Shown here: positions 9,863 to 21,101 of the stretch, one piece after another | How positions within the stretch are numbered: the stretch's first letter is position 1 | Layout: each line of letters begins with the position of its first letter | Notes under the pieces: generated by a model | Told to the model about the DNA's origin: nothing | Seen by the model: only the letters and a program-made list of their open reading frames with translations | Databases searched by the model: none | Program-made: the position numbers and the translations under genes | Assembly: GCA_026745465.1 (NCBI GenBank) | Contig: JACYXH010000020.1 | Location: forward strand, 164,501 to 228,500 | From: Lota lota | Lineage: Eukaryota > Chordata > Actinopteri > Gadiformes > Lotidae | Direction: 5' to 3' | Length of the DNA stretch: 64,000 nt

Positions 9863-10880
9863 GTGGTTAGCTTGAAAAGGGCGGCCACTGGGATAGGCGG
9901 TCCGTGGGCAGTGAATATCTTGTGTGACTGCATGCAGTCCTAGTTATTAATATAATTATTCTGCTTATGGTTGGCCATATCTAATTACTTACAGTAACAC
10001 CTATCCATAACACACAGACAAATCACCTTTGGCACTCATTTTCTCAGAAATAGACATGGCTTATATCCAACTTACTATAGTACTACATCAATAAGGTGGA
10101 TGCCCTAATCTATCACACACACAAAGTACATACAATAATACAAGATGGCTACTAAATACATGTATTTCCTAAAGAAGATGAATCACACAATTCTCACGTA
10201 AATAACTCTTTATTGATATAAACAAGGTTTGGTTTAAGCGTAAGAAAGAGCAAACTGATGTTAAATTCCACCACAAGCTTTACATTTGAATGACTATAGA
10301 AGATAGTTATCTATATTAAACATGTGCATTTAGTATGAAAGAATCGTGTGTTCATTGTCGTTTTTCAATTTATATATATATCTATATATATGTTTCAGGA
10401 CTGCCACTGCCAGAGAGCAAGAGATATCACTTCCTTTCCAACAATACTTCTTACTTTCCATCTTACTCATGTATTAAAGATACTGCATCTTCATTATTGG
10501 CAGAGATAGGCTTCTGCAGAAGATATAATGAAAACACCTTCTTAGTTGTGCTGCTAGTGTAAAAGTTAAAAGTTGGAAAATGATTGCACCTTAATGCCAG
10601 AAAAAGCAATTCCTCATTATAAAAAATTTCAAACGATTTGTGGCACAGATAGCTTTGCAAGTTGCTTCAACATTTAATATTTGTGCCTGGTTAATCTGTA
10701 TGAAAAGTTCAAAATAGCATCTGATAAGATATGTATTAAAATGTTAGTATTTCTTTTACAATCCACCCACTGAACTCAAGAAGCAAGTGCTGACTTGCCA
10801 GCTGACGCTTGTTTCAGGTAAAAAGTGTCAATCATGTTTTGCTGGTGGTAATCAAGCCCCTCCAGATCAACAGATGTCAA

Positions 10881-10997
10881 TCATCGCGTGTTCTTCTTTT
10901 CTTTGCTATAGCCTCCAGAGATGGCCCCGGCCAGAGCCACCCCAACAGCAGCCCCTGTGGCAGCGCCTGCTGCTGCTGCTAAGACTCCATTGCGCAC
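10881..10997 (-). CDS. Orphan plaat-like terminal exon (C type), 39 codons
   Basis: Minus strand: acceptor TCACAG, then an open frame beginning VRNGVLAAAAGAATGAAVG and ending SKEKKNTR plus stop. It is alanine/glycine-rich and hydrophobic with a lysine-rich tail. It matches the last exon of gene C (24,855-24,977), including the identical eight-residue ending. Homology to the gene C region stops near 11,395, before any exon 3, so it lacks its own upstream exons. It is in the right phase to be spliced from gene A exon 3, which begins at 12,646. Confidence 0.55.
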   Translation of the reverse strand: MRNGVLAAAAGAATGAAVGVALAGAISGGYSKEKKNTR

Positions 10998-11568
10998 CTG
11001 TGATGGGAGGTCCGGTCACAATGAGAGCGCAGTGACTTTAACGGTTAACCACAGACTACAATCAAACACCAGCACAACACTACTTCATTAAAGGAAAAAC
11101 AAAACCTAGAACAACTTATTTTCGATGTAAAGTGATGTAGGAGGTTACACAGTATAGTGCTATGGATTGATCCTGATCCAAATCTCCACCTTAAAGATAA
11201 ATAGCCGTTATTTAGCAGGTTAAGAGTCATAGCTTAATGTCTAATGAAGTGAACTGGATTCACATGAATCTCTGCATCTGAAACAGACATTTTGGATTTT
11301 CCATGAGTTGGACTTGACAAAGCATAAGCTGTCAATCTAATATACTGTATGTCAGGAATACCCCTGACCTGATTATTGCTATTTATGATTGGTTTAAATT
11401 GTATGTCTATAATGTACTCTTATCTATAATGTGGTTTGTCTGGAGAAAGAATCCCACGCGGTTGCTGTCATTCCCACTAGTGTTCGTTTTTTAAAACAGC
11501 TAACACCGCCACGACTGAGACCGCCTGCAGAAGAACTGCTATACCTCCTACCATGGCCTGCAAGGCAC

Positions 11569-11569
<1 letters not shown>

Positions 11570-11628
<59 letters not shown>
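11570..11628 (+). repeat. (CA)n microsatellite
   Basis: About 29 units, 13 bp upstream of the exon 4 acceptor of gene A on the minus strand. A tract lies at the same site in gene B (19,991-20,056). Confidence 0.95.
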
Positions 11629-11632
<4 letters not shown>

Positions 11633-11663
11633 ACACAAAACACAAGTGGCCATGTGACGATAC

Positions 11664-12071
11664 TGTCACATCCCGCCCCTTCATTGAAGACTGTACTCTG
11701 TCCTTGTGTTTCCTGGTCCTGATTGTTCCCACTCACCTTGATTGTTTTTACCTGTCCCTCATTAACAGTCCCCTCCTAGTGTATTTAGTCTGTGTGTTTC
11801 CCTTCCTCTGTGCCAGTTCGTCTTTGTTCCTCAGTGTAAAACGTTCCAGCATTACTCCAAGCAATTCCTACAATTCCTGGTTTTTGATTCCTGCCTGTTA
11901 TCCCCTACTACGTCTTTGCCTTCTCCCTGCCGGGTCGTTTGCCTGATCTCCAACTGACTACCCGTGTACCGACCCTTGCTTTATAGTAAAGACCATTCTT
12001 ACTATCCAGACTGTTTTCCCTGAGTCGTGCTTTTGAGTCCTTCTTTCCCTGTGGTTCACCTAGTTCTTACG
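11664..12071 (+). mobile_element. Solo LTR, 408 bp, with 5-bp target-site duplication GATAC
   Basis: Same family as 7324-7727. It starts TGTCACATCC and ends TTCTTACG (expected terminal A mutated to G). It is flanked by GATAC at 11,659-11,663 and 12,072-12,076. The empty site is readable in the paralogous sequences at about 9615 and 20,070 (ACGATAAATATACCC). It lies in intron 3 of gene A. Confidence 0.9.
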
Positions 12072-12573
12072 GATACATATACCCGGTACATCTTATACAC
12101 CTTTCCAGAAGAAAATTGGGAAATAAAAAAATCAGGCACCAAAATAAGCTAAATCTTTGTGCCACATTTATTGTGATGCTGTGTACATGAGTATGATACA
12201 TGCTGTTGTCCACAATAACAGCATAATAACTTTAATAACTGAGTTGGTAAATTGTGCGATAAATAGATAAATACTCATAACCTACATCTGTGTAACGACA
12301 GTACACATTACACACCAGGAAGGCTCACCTGTCGAGATTCACTCCTGGTCGTAGCGTAGCTCTGTAGCGAAGTGTTCGCAGTTGTAGTTTATGAGATCGT
12401 AATGGTGCCTGGTGCCCGCCAGGCTGAGGGCTTCCTTCACGATGTCGTCGGCGTCCCTGGGTATGTACTTGTCGTCCAGTATATTGTTGATTTTCCACTT
12501 GCAGTCTTGAACAGCATCTTTCAGCGTTTCCTTCAATACAATGCCTTTCTTATTGCGCCGGCCTGGCCCGCTT

Positions 12574-12636
12574 CCGCTGATTCCGCTGATTCCGCTGATT
12601 CCGCTGATTCCGCTGATTCCGCTGATTCCGCTGATT
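12574..12636 (-). repeat. 9-bp coding repeat, 7 units (Gly-Ile-Ser)
   Basis: Seven perfect CCGCTGATT units read GIS on the minus strand, within exon 3 of gene A between the His and Cys catalytic segments. Gene B has only two IS units at this place. Confidence 0.95.
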
Positions 12637-13117
12637 CCGTTTACAACTTGATGGCATAGAGACAAAAGGAGAGGGGCGCTCAATGTTCAAATGTAGACCT
12701 ATCCATTACTGTGTCTTTTGTATGTTTGTTACATATTAAAGAGTGGGGGGTTTCTATCGCTTTCAGACCCATATTCACATCTTAAGAAGGCCTACAACAA
12801 AAAGATAACATGAAGATTTCTTGAAGTAAGAAATGTTCAAACTATGTGAAGATGTCACCTTCAGTTTGGCTCCTGTTTTATGAAATGTCTCGTGTTGTTT
12901 GACCTACTTACCGGTTGGTACTGTCAGGTGAACAACATAGCCGCCTCCAATGTATACCGCCCAATGCTGGTATCCACTTTGAAAGATTTCTATCAGGTCC
13001 CCAGGCTGTGGGTCCCTTTGATTCTATTTGAACAGAAATATGATTTAGTCTCCTTTAGTGAGAACACTTAAAGAGCGATGAAAATGACATTGAAGAGTTT
13101 GGACATAGACTCACCAT

Positions 13118-14434
13118 GGTTGTAATCTTATTGCTTATCTTCCTTTCAAAAATGAAATGAAAAGGATTGCACATTAAAATGAGGTTGTTATTATAATAAT
13201 CACTCACATTAATACTGCAAATAACAAATCACGTTTTAGGCTGTTCTTATTGTATCACTAAGACTAGGACAACACATCCAACGTGTTGTAATTAAGCCAC
13301 CAGAAAACAGTTGAACATTAATGTCTTATTTCTGCGTAAGAACTTCTCAAAAAGCAGCCTATGACTGAACTTAAATTGTAGGCCTATTTCTATAAAACAT
13401 TTTTGTTAACAGTTTGTCTTACCTCTTGGCTTGTCAGTGTAAGTACCAGCTCTGCTTGTTTCTGAAGAGGAGTTCAAAATGTCTGTAAACGTCAGATACT
13501 GCTTTAGGTTTCATTTCAGGGTTATAATAAAAGGGAGTGCATACCTTTGGAGGGAGAGGTGCGAGTGCACAAAGTGTTTAACTTTTTGACAGGTAGGCTA
13601 TGGAGAATCACATGATCCTGAACACCATTATTTTCTGACCACCAAGTCCTACAAGTGTGCCTTCACTCTTACTTTTACTGATTTGATATTATTCACACAA
13701 CACCCATGTCCCATAATCATTATTTATTTTAATAAATATGTTTCAGCACATCTTTGAAAAACTATTTAGGTCAATTCAATTTATCGTACGTTTGACACGA
13801 ATAACGTGATCAAAACCAATTTCCTATTTACAATTACAAAATAAATTGACAACCATAACATTTTGATGATTAAATATAAAATGGTTATTCTGTTCTTCTT
13901 TAAACTATACACCCAACACATCAACATCATGACATTCCACCAGCTTGACATGTTTTTAAAAAGTGTTTGTCTTAGAGTACCTGGAAAAGTGCAACACAAT
14001 AACATGTATTATTATTAATATAATTATTCTGCTTATGGTTGACCAGATCTAGTTACTTACAGTAACACCTGCCCATAACACACAGACAAATCACCTTTGG
14101 CACTCCTTTTCTCAGAAATAGACTTGGCTTATATCCAACTTACTATAGTGCTACGTCAAGAATGTTGAATGCCCTAATTTATCACATACACAAAATACAT
14201 ATATTAATACAAGATGGCTACTAGATACATGTATTTCCTAAAGAAGATGAATCACACAATACTCACGTTAATAACTATTTATTGATGTAAACAAGGTTTG
14301 GTTTAAGCGTAAGAAAGAGCAAACTGATGTCAAATTGCACCACATGTCTTACATTTGAATGACTATAGAAGATAATTATATTAAACATGTGCATTTAGTA
14401 TGAAAGAATTGTGTGTTCATTGCTGTTTTAAAAT

Positions 14435-14440
<6 letters not shown>
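13118..14440. other. Duplicated 5' flank of plaat-like gene A, no gene seen
   Basis: It aligns with 4738-5990 and 21,102-21,995. It presumably contains the promoter of gene A on the minus strand. No ORF with coding character is seen. Confidence 0.55.

Positions 14441-14441
<1 letters not shown>

Positions 14442-14484
<43 letters not shown>
14442..14484 (+). repeat. (CA)n then (TA)n microsatellite
   Basis: About 21 CA units followed by TA repeats. The Tc1 element is inserted in the TA run, which the paralogous sites at 10,371 and 23,906 lack any insertion in. Confidence 0.93.
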
Positions 14485-14496
<12 letters not shown>

Positions 14497-14498
14497 CA

Positions 14499-16231
14499 GT
14501 ATCTCAGAAAAGTGAGTACACCCCTCACATTTTTGTAAGTATTTGAGTATATCTTTTCATGTGACCACACTGAAGAAATGACACTTTGCTACAATGTAAA
14601 GTAGTGAGTGTACAGCTTGAATAACAGTGTAAATTTGCTGTCCCTTCAAAATAACTCAACACGCAGCCATTAATGTCTAAACCGCTGGCAACAAAGGTGA
14701 GTACACCCCTACGTGAAAATGTTCAAATTGGGCCCAATTAGCCATTTTCCCTCTGTATAACTGAAAACATGTCTTATATTCTAGTTTCTTCAAAGTAGTC
14801 ACCCTTTGCTCTGATTACTACTTTGCACACTCTTGGCATTCTCTTGATTAGCTTCAAGAGGTAGTCACCTGAAATGGTTTTCCAACAGTCTTGAAGGAGT
14901 TCCCAGAGATGCTTAGCACTAGTTGGCCCTTTTGCCTTCACTCTGCGGTCCAGCTCACCCCAAACCATCTCGATTGGGTTCAGGTCCGGTGACTGTGAAG
15001 GCCAGGTCATCTGGCGCAGCACTCCATCACTCTCTTCTTGGTCAAATAGCTCTTACATAGCCTGGAGGTGTGTTTGGGGTCATTGTCCTGTTGAAAAATA
15101 AATGATGGTCCAACTAAACGCAAACTGGATGGGATGGCATGTCGCTGCAGGATGCTGTGGTAGCCATGCTTGTTCAGTATGCCTTCAATTTTGAATAAAT
15201 CCCCAACAGTGTCACCAGCAAAGCGCCCCCACATCATTACACCTCCTCCTCCATGCTTCACGGTGGGAACCAGGCATGTAGAATCCATCCGTTCACCTTT
15301 TCTGCGTCGCACAATGACATGGCGGTTGGAACCAGAAATCTCAAATTTGGACTCATCAGACCAAAGCACAGATTTCCACTGGTCTAATGTCCATTCCTTG
15401 TGTTTCTTGGCCCAAACAAATCTCTTCTGCTTGTTGCCTCTCCTTAGCAGTGGTTTCCTAGCAGCTACTTGGCCATGAAGGCCTGATTCGCGCAGTCTCC
15501 TCTTAACAGTGGTTGTAGAGATGTGTCTGCTGCTAGAACTCTGTGTGGCATTCAGCTGGTCTCTAATCTGAGCTGCTGTTAACCTGCGATTTCTGAGGCT
15601 GGTGACTCGGATAAACTTATCCTCAGCAGCAGAGGTGACTCTTGGTCTTCCTTTCCTGGGGCGGTCCTCATGTGAGCCAGTTTTGTTGTAGCTCTTGATG
15701 GTTTTTGCGACTGCACTTGGGGACACATTCAAAGTTCTCGCAATTTTCTGGACTGATCTTCATTTGTTAAAGTAATGATGGCCACTCGTTTCTCTTTACT
15801 TAGCTGATTGGTTCTTGCCATAATTTGAATTCTAACAGTTGTCCAATAGGGCTGTCGGCTGTGTATCAACCTGACTTCTGCACAACACAACTGATGGTCC
15901 CAACCCCATTAATAAGGGAAACAAGTCCACTAATTAACCCTGACAAGGCACACCGGTGAAGTGAAAACCATTTCAGGTGACTACTTCATGAAACTCATTG
16001 AGAGAACACCAAGGGTTTGCAGCGCTATCAAAAAAGCAAAGGGTGGCTACTTTGAGGAATCTAAAATATAAGACATGTTTTCAGTTATTTCACAATTTTT
16101 TGTACATAATTCCATATGTGTTCATTCATAGTTTTGATGCCTTCAGTGAGAATCTACAATGTAAATAGTCATGAAAATTAAGAAAACGCATTGAATGAGA
16201 AGGTGTGTCCAAACTTTTGGCCTGTACTATA
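14499..16231 (-). mobile_element. Chimeric Tc1/mariner transposon
   Basis: The right end (to about 16,231; reads CCTGTACTATA) carries the long terminal repeat of a Tc1 family. This includes a C-terminal transposase fragment on the plus strand at 15,960-16,077 whose inverted partner is 14,760-14,880. The left end (14,499-14,755) instead carries the terminal repeat of a different Tc1 family (starts CAGTATCTCAGAAAAGTGAG, with a second AAGGTGAGTACACCCCT motif near 14,695). Both ends lie in TA repeats, the Tc1 target. The transposase between is broken. Confidence 0.8.
14774..15821 (-). pseudogene. Tc1-like transposase, frameshifted
   Basis: Minus strand, start ATG at 15,819-15,821 (MARTNQLSKEKR), about 349 codons as in Tc1 transposases. 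A first frameshift near 15,730 separates the N-terminus from the NVSPSAVAKTIKSYNKTG helix-turn-helix part. A second near 15,010-15,020 separates the catalytic part. Motifs: WSDESKF (first Asp), QQDNDPKHTS (second Asp), SPDLNPIEMVWGELD (Glu), i.e. the DD34E triad is still recognisable. The two breaks make it inactive. Confidence 0.88.
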
Positions 16232-17107
16232 TATATATATATATCAGTTTCAGGACTGTCACAGCCAGAGAGCAATAGATCTCACTTCCTTTCCAACAAT
16301 ACTTCTTGTAAAATAAGTTCATTACGAATACATCTTAATTAAACCTTTTCTGAATCTAAATAGGTTTGATTATTTCCCTTCATTAAGTTTAAATGCCGAG
16401 TGCAGTGGACATATTATGCTTGTGCTCTTTTACGTAACTCTCAGAAAAAAGTGCTTCCTAAGAACTCTAACCTAAACTATGAACACTATTAACACTTTTG
16501 GATGAACACTTAGTTAGCTAGTCTTTAATTAGCATTTCATCTTGTGTAAACTAGGCAGCAAAAAAACTATGTCTTTATATAAGAGAGACCAGATGTCTCT
16601 ACCTTACTCTCAAGTCATTGAAGGCCCCCATAAGTTGTGTTTTTTTTTTGGTTGTATATTCTGATGAAGACTCAGTGAGAGATTCTAAAGGGATACTTCC
16701 TAAAGGGCTAGAGCCACCAAATTGATCATCTTACATTCTTGAGTCCCTTTTTCACATGAAAGAGACCCCAGGCCTTTAGCTCTTTCCCAAGTGTAATTGG
16801 GACCCCTAGGATGACCTCTAAGTCATCTACAAAAAGCATAATTTCCTGTTGGGTTAGAGCCTCCTAATTGATCATTCTAGTAGACTTGAACGGCCTCTTT
16901 CATATAAGAGCGAGACCAAACATATTTATTGCAGGCAATGCCTACAACTTGTGAGCATGAAGGGGGTCCGGACTGCTACCACTGTGCTGTGATAAGGAAT
17001 TGCCATGTCTGTATGAGGGGGGGGGGGGGGGGGGGGGGGGGATTCCTGGAGAGTAGGGGTACATCGGGCTCCTGGAGAGTAGGGGTACATCGGGCTCCTG
17101 GAGAGTG
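16232..17107. other. Non-coding duplicated sequence
   Basis: 16,250-16,450 matches 23,967-24,180. 16,670-16,760 matches 5920-6000. About 16,840-16,920 is a diverged second copy of the same roughly 90-bp motif (ends in TTTCATATAAGAGCGAGACC). A (G)n run occupies 17,017-17,041. It is followed by a two-and-a-half-copy direct repeat (CCTGGAGAGTAGGGG...). No gene seen. Confidence 0.5.
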
Positions 17108-17842
17108 CATTGCGGTGAGTTCAGACTGCCAAAAACTCCGAATTGATCATATTGTGAGCTTGTTTGAACTTTCTCAAAGAGGGGAAGTGAGACAGTGTAC
17201 CTCTCTGCCAAACACTGTCCACTTGCGCTCGGATGCCAAAACCACCTCCAGTATCTGCAGGGCTGTGCCTCCTTCCCCCTGAAGAGTTGTATTCAGCGTG
17301 TTCAGGTGCGCTGTCATATCTACCATGAAGTGTAGCTTTTCCAGCCACTCTGGCTGTTCCAGCTCAGGAAAGGTGAGCCCTTTGCTGCCCAGGAAGGTGT
17401 TCACCTCTTCCAGACACGCGGCAAAGCGTTTCAGCACCTCCCCTCTGGACAGCACCGGACATTGTTGGGCAGCAGGAGATCAGAATGCGTTCTTTCCACC
17501 TCGTTCAGTAACAAACGGAACTGACGGGGATTTTAAACCTTTTGCCATTATTTAATTGACAATCTGAATGACAACATGCATTACTTCTGTGCATTCCGGA
17601 GGAAATGTTTGCGCGCATAATGCCTCTTGGTGCAGGATGCAGTGAAATGTCAGCAGCGTCCTACCCAGCGACTACTGCAGTAAAGCCACAAAGCCCTTAT
17701 GCGCTCCTGTCATTCCCGGTGCCCCGTCAGTAGCCACTGACACCAGGTGGGTGGTGTTTATTTCGTTGGCTCTTAAACAATCCAAGACAGCCTCACAGAT
17801 GTCCTCCGCCCCGTGTTTGGCCTTCTAGTGGTATCAACTCAG

Positions 17843-18253
17843 CGTCACATCCCGCCCCCTTCATTGAAGACTGCACTCTGTCCTTGTGTTTCCTGGTTCT
17901 GATTGTCTCCCACTCACCTTGATTGTTTTCACCTGTCCCTCATTAACAGTCCTCTCCTAGTGTATTTAGTCTGTGTGTTTCCCTTCCTCTGTGCCAGTTC
18001 GTCTTTGTTCCTCCGTGTCAAACGTCCCAGCATTACTCCAAGCAATTCCTACGATTCCTGGTTTTTGATTCCTGCCTGTTTTTCCCCTACTACGTCTTTG
18101 CCTTCTCCCTGCCTGATTGTTTGCCTGCTCTCCAACTGACTACCCGTGTACCGACCCTTGCTTTTTAGTAAAGACCATTCTTACTATCCAGACTGTTTTC
18201 CCTGAGTCGTGCTTTTGAGTCCTTCTTTCCCTGTGGTTCACCTAGTTCTTACA
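17843..18253 (+). mobile_element. Solo LTR, 411 bp, target-site duplication CTCAG
   Basis: Duplicate of the insertion at 7324-7727. CTCAG lies at 17,838-17,842 and 18,254-18,258. Confidence 0.85.
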
Positions 18254-18389
18254 CTCAGTCATTTGTTCACATATCGGCAGAACAGCGCTATTTATTTCGT
18301 CTTTGGACTCATCGCAGGCCATTGAGTCCGCCACAGCTGAGTTGATGTCTGGTGAGGTTTTTTGACATTTTTATGGTTCTGTCTTTGTC

Positions 18390-18499
<110 letters not shown>

Positions 18500-19100
18500 A
18501 AGTTCGTGAATAGATGTTGTGAAATCTTAATGAATGATTATTTTATATATTCTCCATCCGTGAACGGCTTCCCGTGCCTGACTATTTCCTGAGCGACCAC
18601 AAAAACGAGCATGTGGAGTTAAATTTGCAGACTTCATCCACTTCTTGAAATGTCCGGATAGTTTCCAGCAAACGGCTGTGTGTTTATTCTGGAAATGTCT
18701 TGCAACATTTGAATTTTTGTTGTTTGACAACTTCACACCACATCTTAAGCATACTGGTAAAACAGTTTGGTCAGCAGTGAAGGGAAACGAATCTGCCCAC
18801 GTAGCATTAAACGTTCACTTTTCTTCAGAAGCTTCTCTTTTCTTGGAAGTTCTCCATGGTTGGCCTACCGGGGGTCAAAGCTCAACAAAACAAAATAAAT
18901 CCCGGGCCGCCGGGTGTCGCACATTGGTTATTTGGACCTATTTTGGACCTCTAAAAGAAAAAGTCTAAAGTCTTACAGCAGACTAGCTCAAATATGATGG
19001 AACGGGGAGTTTTACTTACTTCTACCTGATATTTGTTTTGAACAATCATGTTGCTGGAGGCAGGGATCTGTAAGCATGTAATTGGCTTCCAGCGAGCACA

Positions 19101-19138
<38 letters not shown>

Positions 19139-19142
19139 CCAG

Positions 19143-19337
19143 ATGGTACAAGGTGCATTGACCAAGGGGATCTTGGCCATCGGTGGTGTGGTGGTCCTGG
19201 CCTTGTTTGCCCCCATGGTGCTGGACAACTGGGGCTACAACACCGACTACATCTCCACCAACGACCTCTGGAAGACTGTGCATGACTTGTTCTTGCGTTA
19301 CTGTGACATACAGTACAAGTGTTTGCCTCCTGTCTAG
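19143..19337 (+). CDS. Unidentified small membrane protein ORF, 64 aa, copy 2
   Basis: Starts MVQGALTKGILAIGGVVVL and is otherwise identical in protein to 8694-8888. Four codons differ between the copies: one Leu/Val change and three silent changes. The ORF has survived in both copies while neighbouring mobile-element frames have decayed. It is preceded by (GT)n at 19,103-19,137. Function unknown. Confidence 0.45.
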   Translation: MVQGALTKGILAIGGVVVLALFAPMVLDNWGYNTDYISTNDLWKTVHDLFLRYCDIQYKCLPPV

Positions 19338-19885
19338 ACCGCACGTAACTGGTAGGACTTGTAGCCGTTATATAATATTAAATTGTTTTCACTTATTCAA
19401 CGCCTAGAAATGTTTTTGGATACAATTGGCTAACTGATTGACATATGTCTGGTTAGAGTTACCTTATATCAGTCTTACCTGAAATACCTACTTCCTTCAA
19501 TGTTATTTTATTGGATTTTTCATAGGCTATTATAATCCATAACAATGTGAGCAATTCTTCCCATGAATTACTGAACCATATATCAAATGGGCAAATATTG
19601 TATAAACGAAAATGAGAGATGAGAGAGAGACAAAGAGAGCTCAAATACAAACTTCCAAAAAGCATAGACTAAAACATAGAAATGTTCATACTGCATGATT
19701 GCTTGCAATGTGAGAAAAATAGAAAACAAAGTCCAAGTGCATGGTGCTTGCCTAACCTACAAAAATTTACAAAAGGTTTCTCATTAAACATTTGGTTTAA
19801 ATTGTATGTCTATAATGTACTCTTATCTATAATGTGGTTTGTCTGGAGAAAGAATCCCACGCGGTTGCTGTCATCCCCACTAGTG

Positions 19886-19989
19886 TTAGTTTTTGACGAT
19901 AACTATCACCGCCACGGCCACGCTACCCAGCAGAAGAACTGTAGATGACACACCAACAGCTATACCTCCTACCTTAACCTGCAAGGCAG

Positions 19990-20057
<68 letters not shown>

Positions 20058-21101
20058 GAAGTGGCCATGTAACGATAAATATACCCAGTACATCTTATAC
20101 AGCTTTTCAGAAGGAAATTAGGAAATGTAAAAAATCAGGCACCAAAATAAGTTAAATCTTTGTGCCACATTTATTGTGATGCTGTGTATATGAGTATGAT
20201 GCATGTTGTTGTCCACAATAACAGCATAATAACTTTAATAACTGAGTTGGTAAATTGTGCGATAAATAGATAAATACTCCTATCCCTTGCGTCCTGGGCT
20301 TTTATTCAGTTGACAACCTTATAATAGCCTACATCTGTGTAACGACAGTACACATTACACACCAGGAAGGCTCACCTGTCGAGATTCACCCTGGCCGTAG
20401 CGTAGCTTTGTAGCGAAGTGTTCGCAGTTCTTGCCTAGGAGATGGTACTTGTGCTCGGTGCCCACCAGGCTGAGGGCTTCCTTCACGATGACGTCGGCGT
20501 CCCTGGGTATGTACTTGTCGTCCAGTGAATTGTTGATTTTCCACTTGCAATCTTGAACAGCATCTTTCAGCGTTTCCTTTTTTACAATGGCTTTCATATT
20601 GTCCCGGCCTGGCCCACTTCCGCTGATTCCGCTGATCCAGTCATCACCTTGATCGCATAGAGACAAAAGGAGAGGGGCGCTCAATGCTCAAATGTAGGCC
20701 TATCCATTACTGTGTCTTTTGTATGTTTGTTACATATTAAAGAGTGGGGGTTTTCTATCACTTTCAGACCCATATTCACATCTTAAGAAGGCCTACAACA
20801 AAAAGATAACATGAAGATTTCTTGAAGTAGGAAATGTTCAAACTATATGAAGATGTCACCTTCAGTTTGGTTTCAGTTTTAAGAAATGTCTCGTGTTGTT
20901 AGGCCTACTTACCCCTTGTCAGGTGAACAACATAGCCGTCTCCAATGTATACCGCCCAATGCTTGTATGTAACACTACGACGGATTTCTATCAGGTCCCC
21001 AGGCTGTGGGTTCCTTTGATTCTATTTAAACAGAAATATGATTTAGTCTCCTTTAGTGAGAACACTTAAAGAGAGCAATCAAAATGACATAGACTCACCA
21101 T
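19886..21101 (-). CDS. plaat-like gene B, intact, 158 aa
   Basis: Coding exons on the minus strand: 21,099-21,101 (ATG only), 20,913-21,021, 20,376-20,647, 19,886-19,978; the sum is 477 bp. Exon 2 carries [10 protein letters not shown] and [14 protein letters not shown], with the catalytic His in HWAVY. Exon 3 carries [17 protein letters not shown] and [18 protein letters not shown], with the catalytic Cys in NCEHF. Exon 4 is a hydrophobic anchor ([19 protein letters not shown]...) ending IVKN. Order and length (about 160 residues) fit the PLAAT/HRASLS family: single-pass, tail-anchored phospholipase A1/2 and acyltransferase enzymes of intracellular membranes. It could be orthologous to any of PLAAT2-5, and I cannot assign a number. 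Confidence 0.88.
19991..20056 (+). repeat. (CA)n microsatellite in plaat B intron 3
   Basis: About 33 units with one CAAACA interruption, close to the exon 4 acceptor. Confidence 0.95.

Larger units (their letters stand above)
11477..13117 (-). pseudogene. plaat-like gene A (LRAT-domain phospholipase A/acyltransferase), frameshifted before the anchor
   Basis: Coding exons on the minus strand: 13,115-13,117 (ATG only), 12,912-13,023, 12,329-12,646, 11,477-11,557. Exon 2 has [24 protein letters not shown] (catalytic His and second His). Exon 3 has [11 protein letters not shown] (catalytic Cys). This is the LRAT/NlpC-P60 fold of PLAAT enzymes, which act on membrane phospholipids as A1/A2 lipases and N-acyltransferases. 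Relative to gene B, one extra base near 12,340 creates a TGA at 12,339-12,341, just after RYDQE. The hydrophobic anchor in exon 4 (AMVGGIAVLL...) is therefore out of reach. Exon 3 also holds a GIS x7 expansion. A solo LTR lies in intron 3. It could be a pseudogene or a soluble, anchorless enzyme. Confidence 0.75.

Noticed and set aside
15170-15478. Plus-strand ORF within the Tc1 element
   Set aside because: Antisense to the transposase catalytic region; shadow frame.
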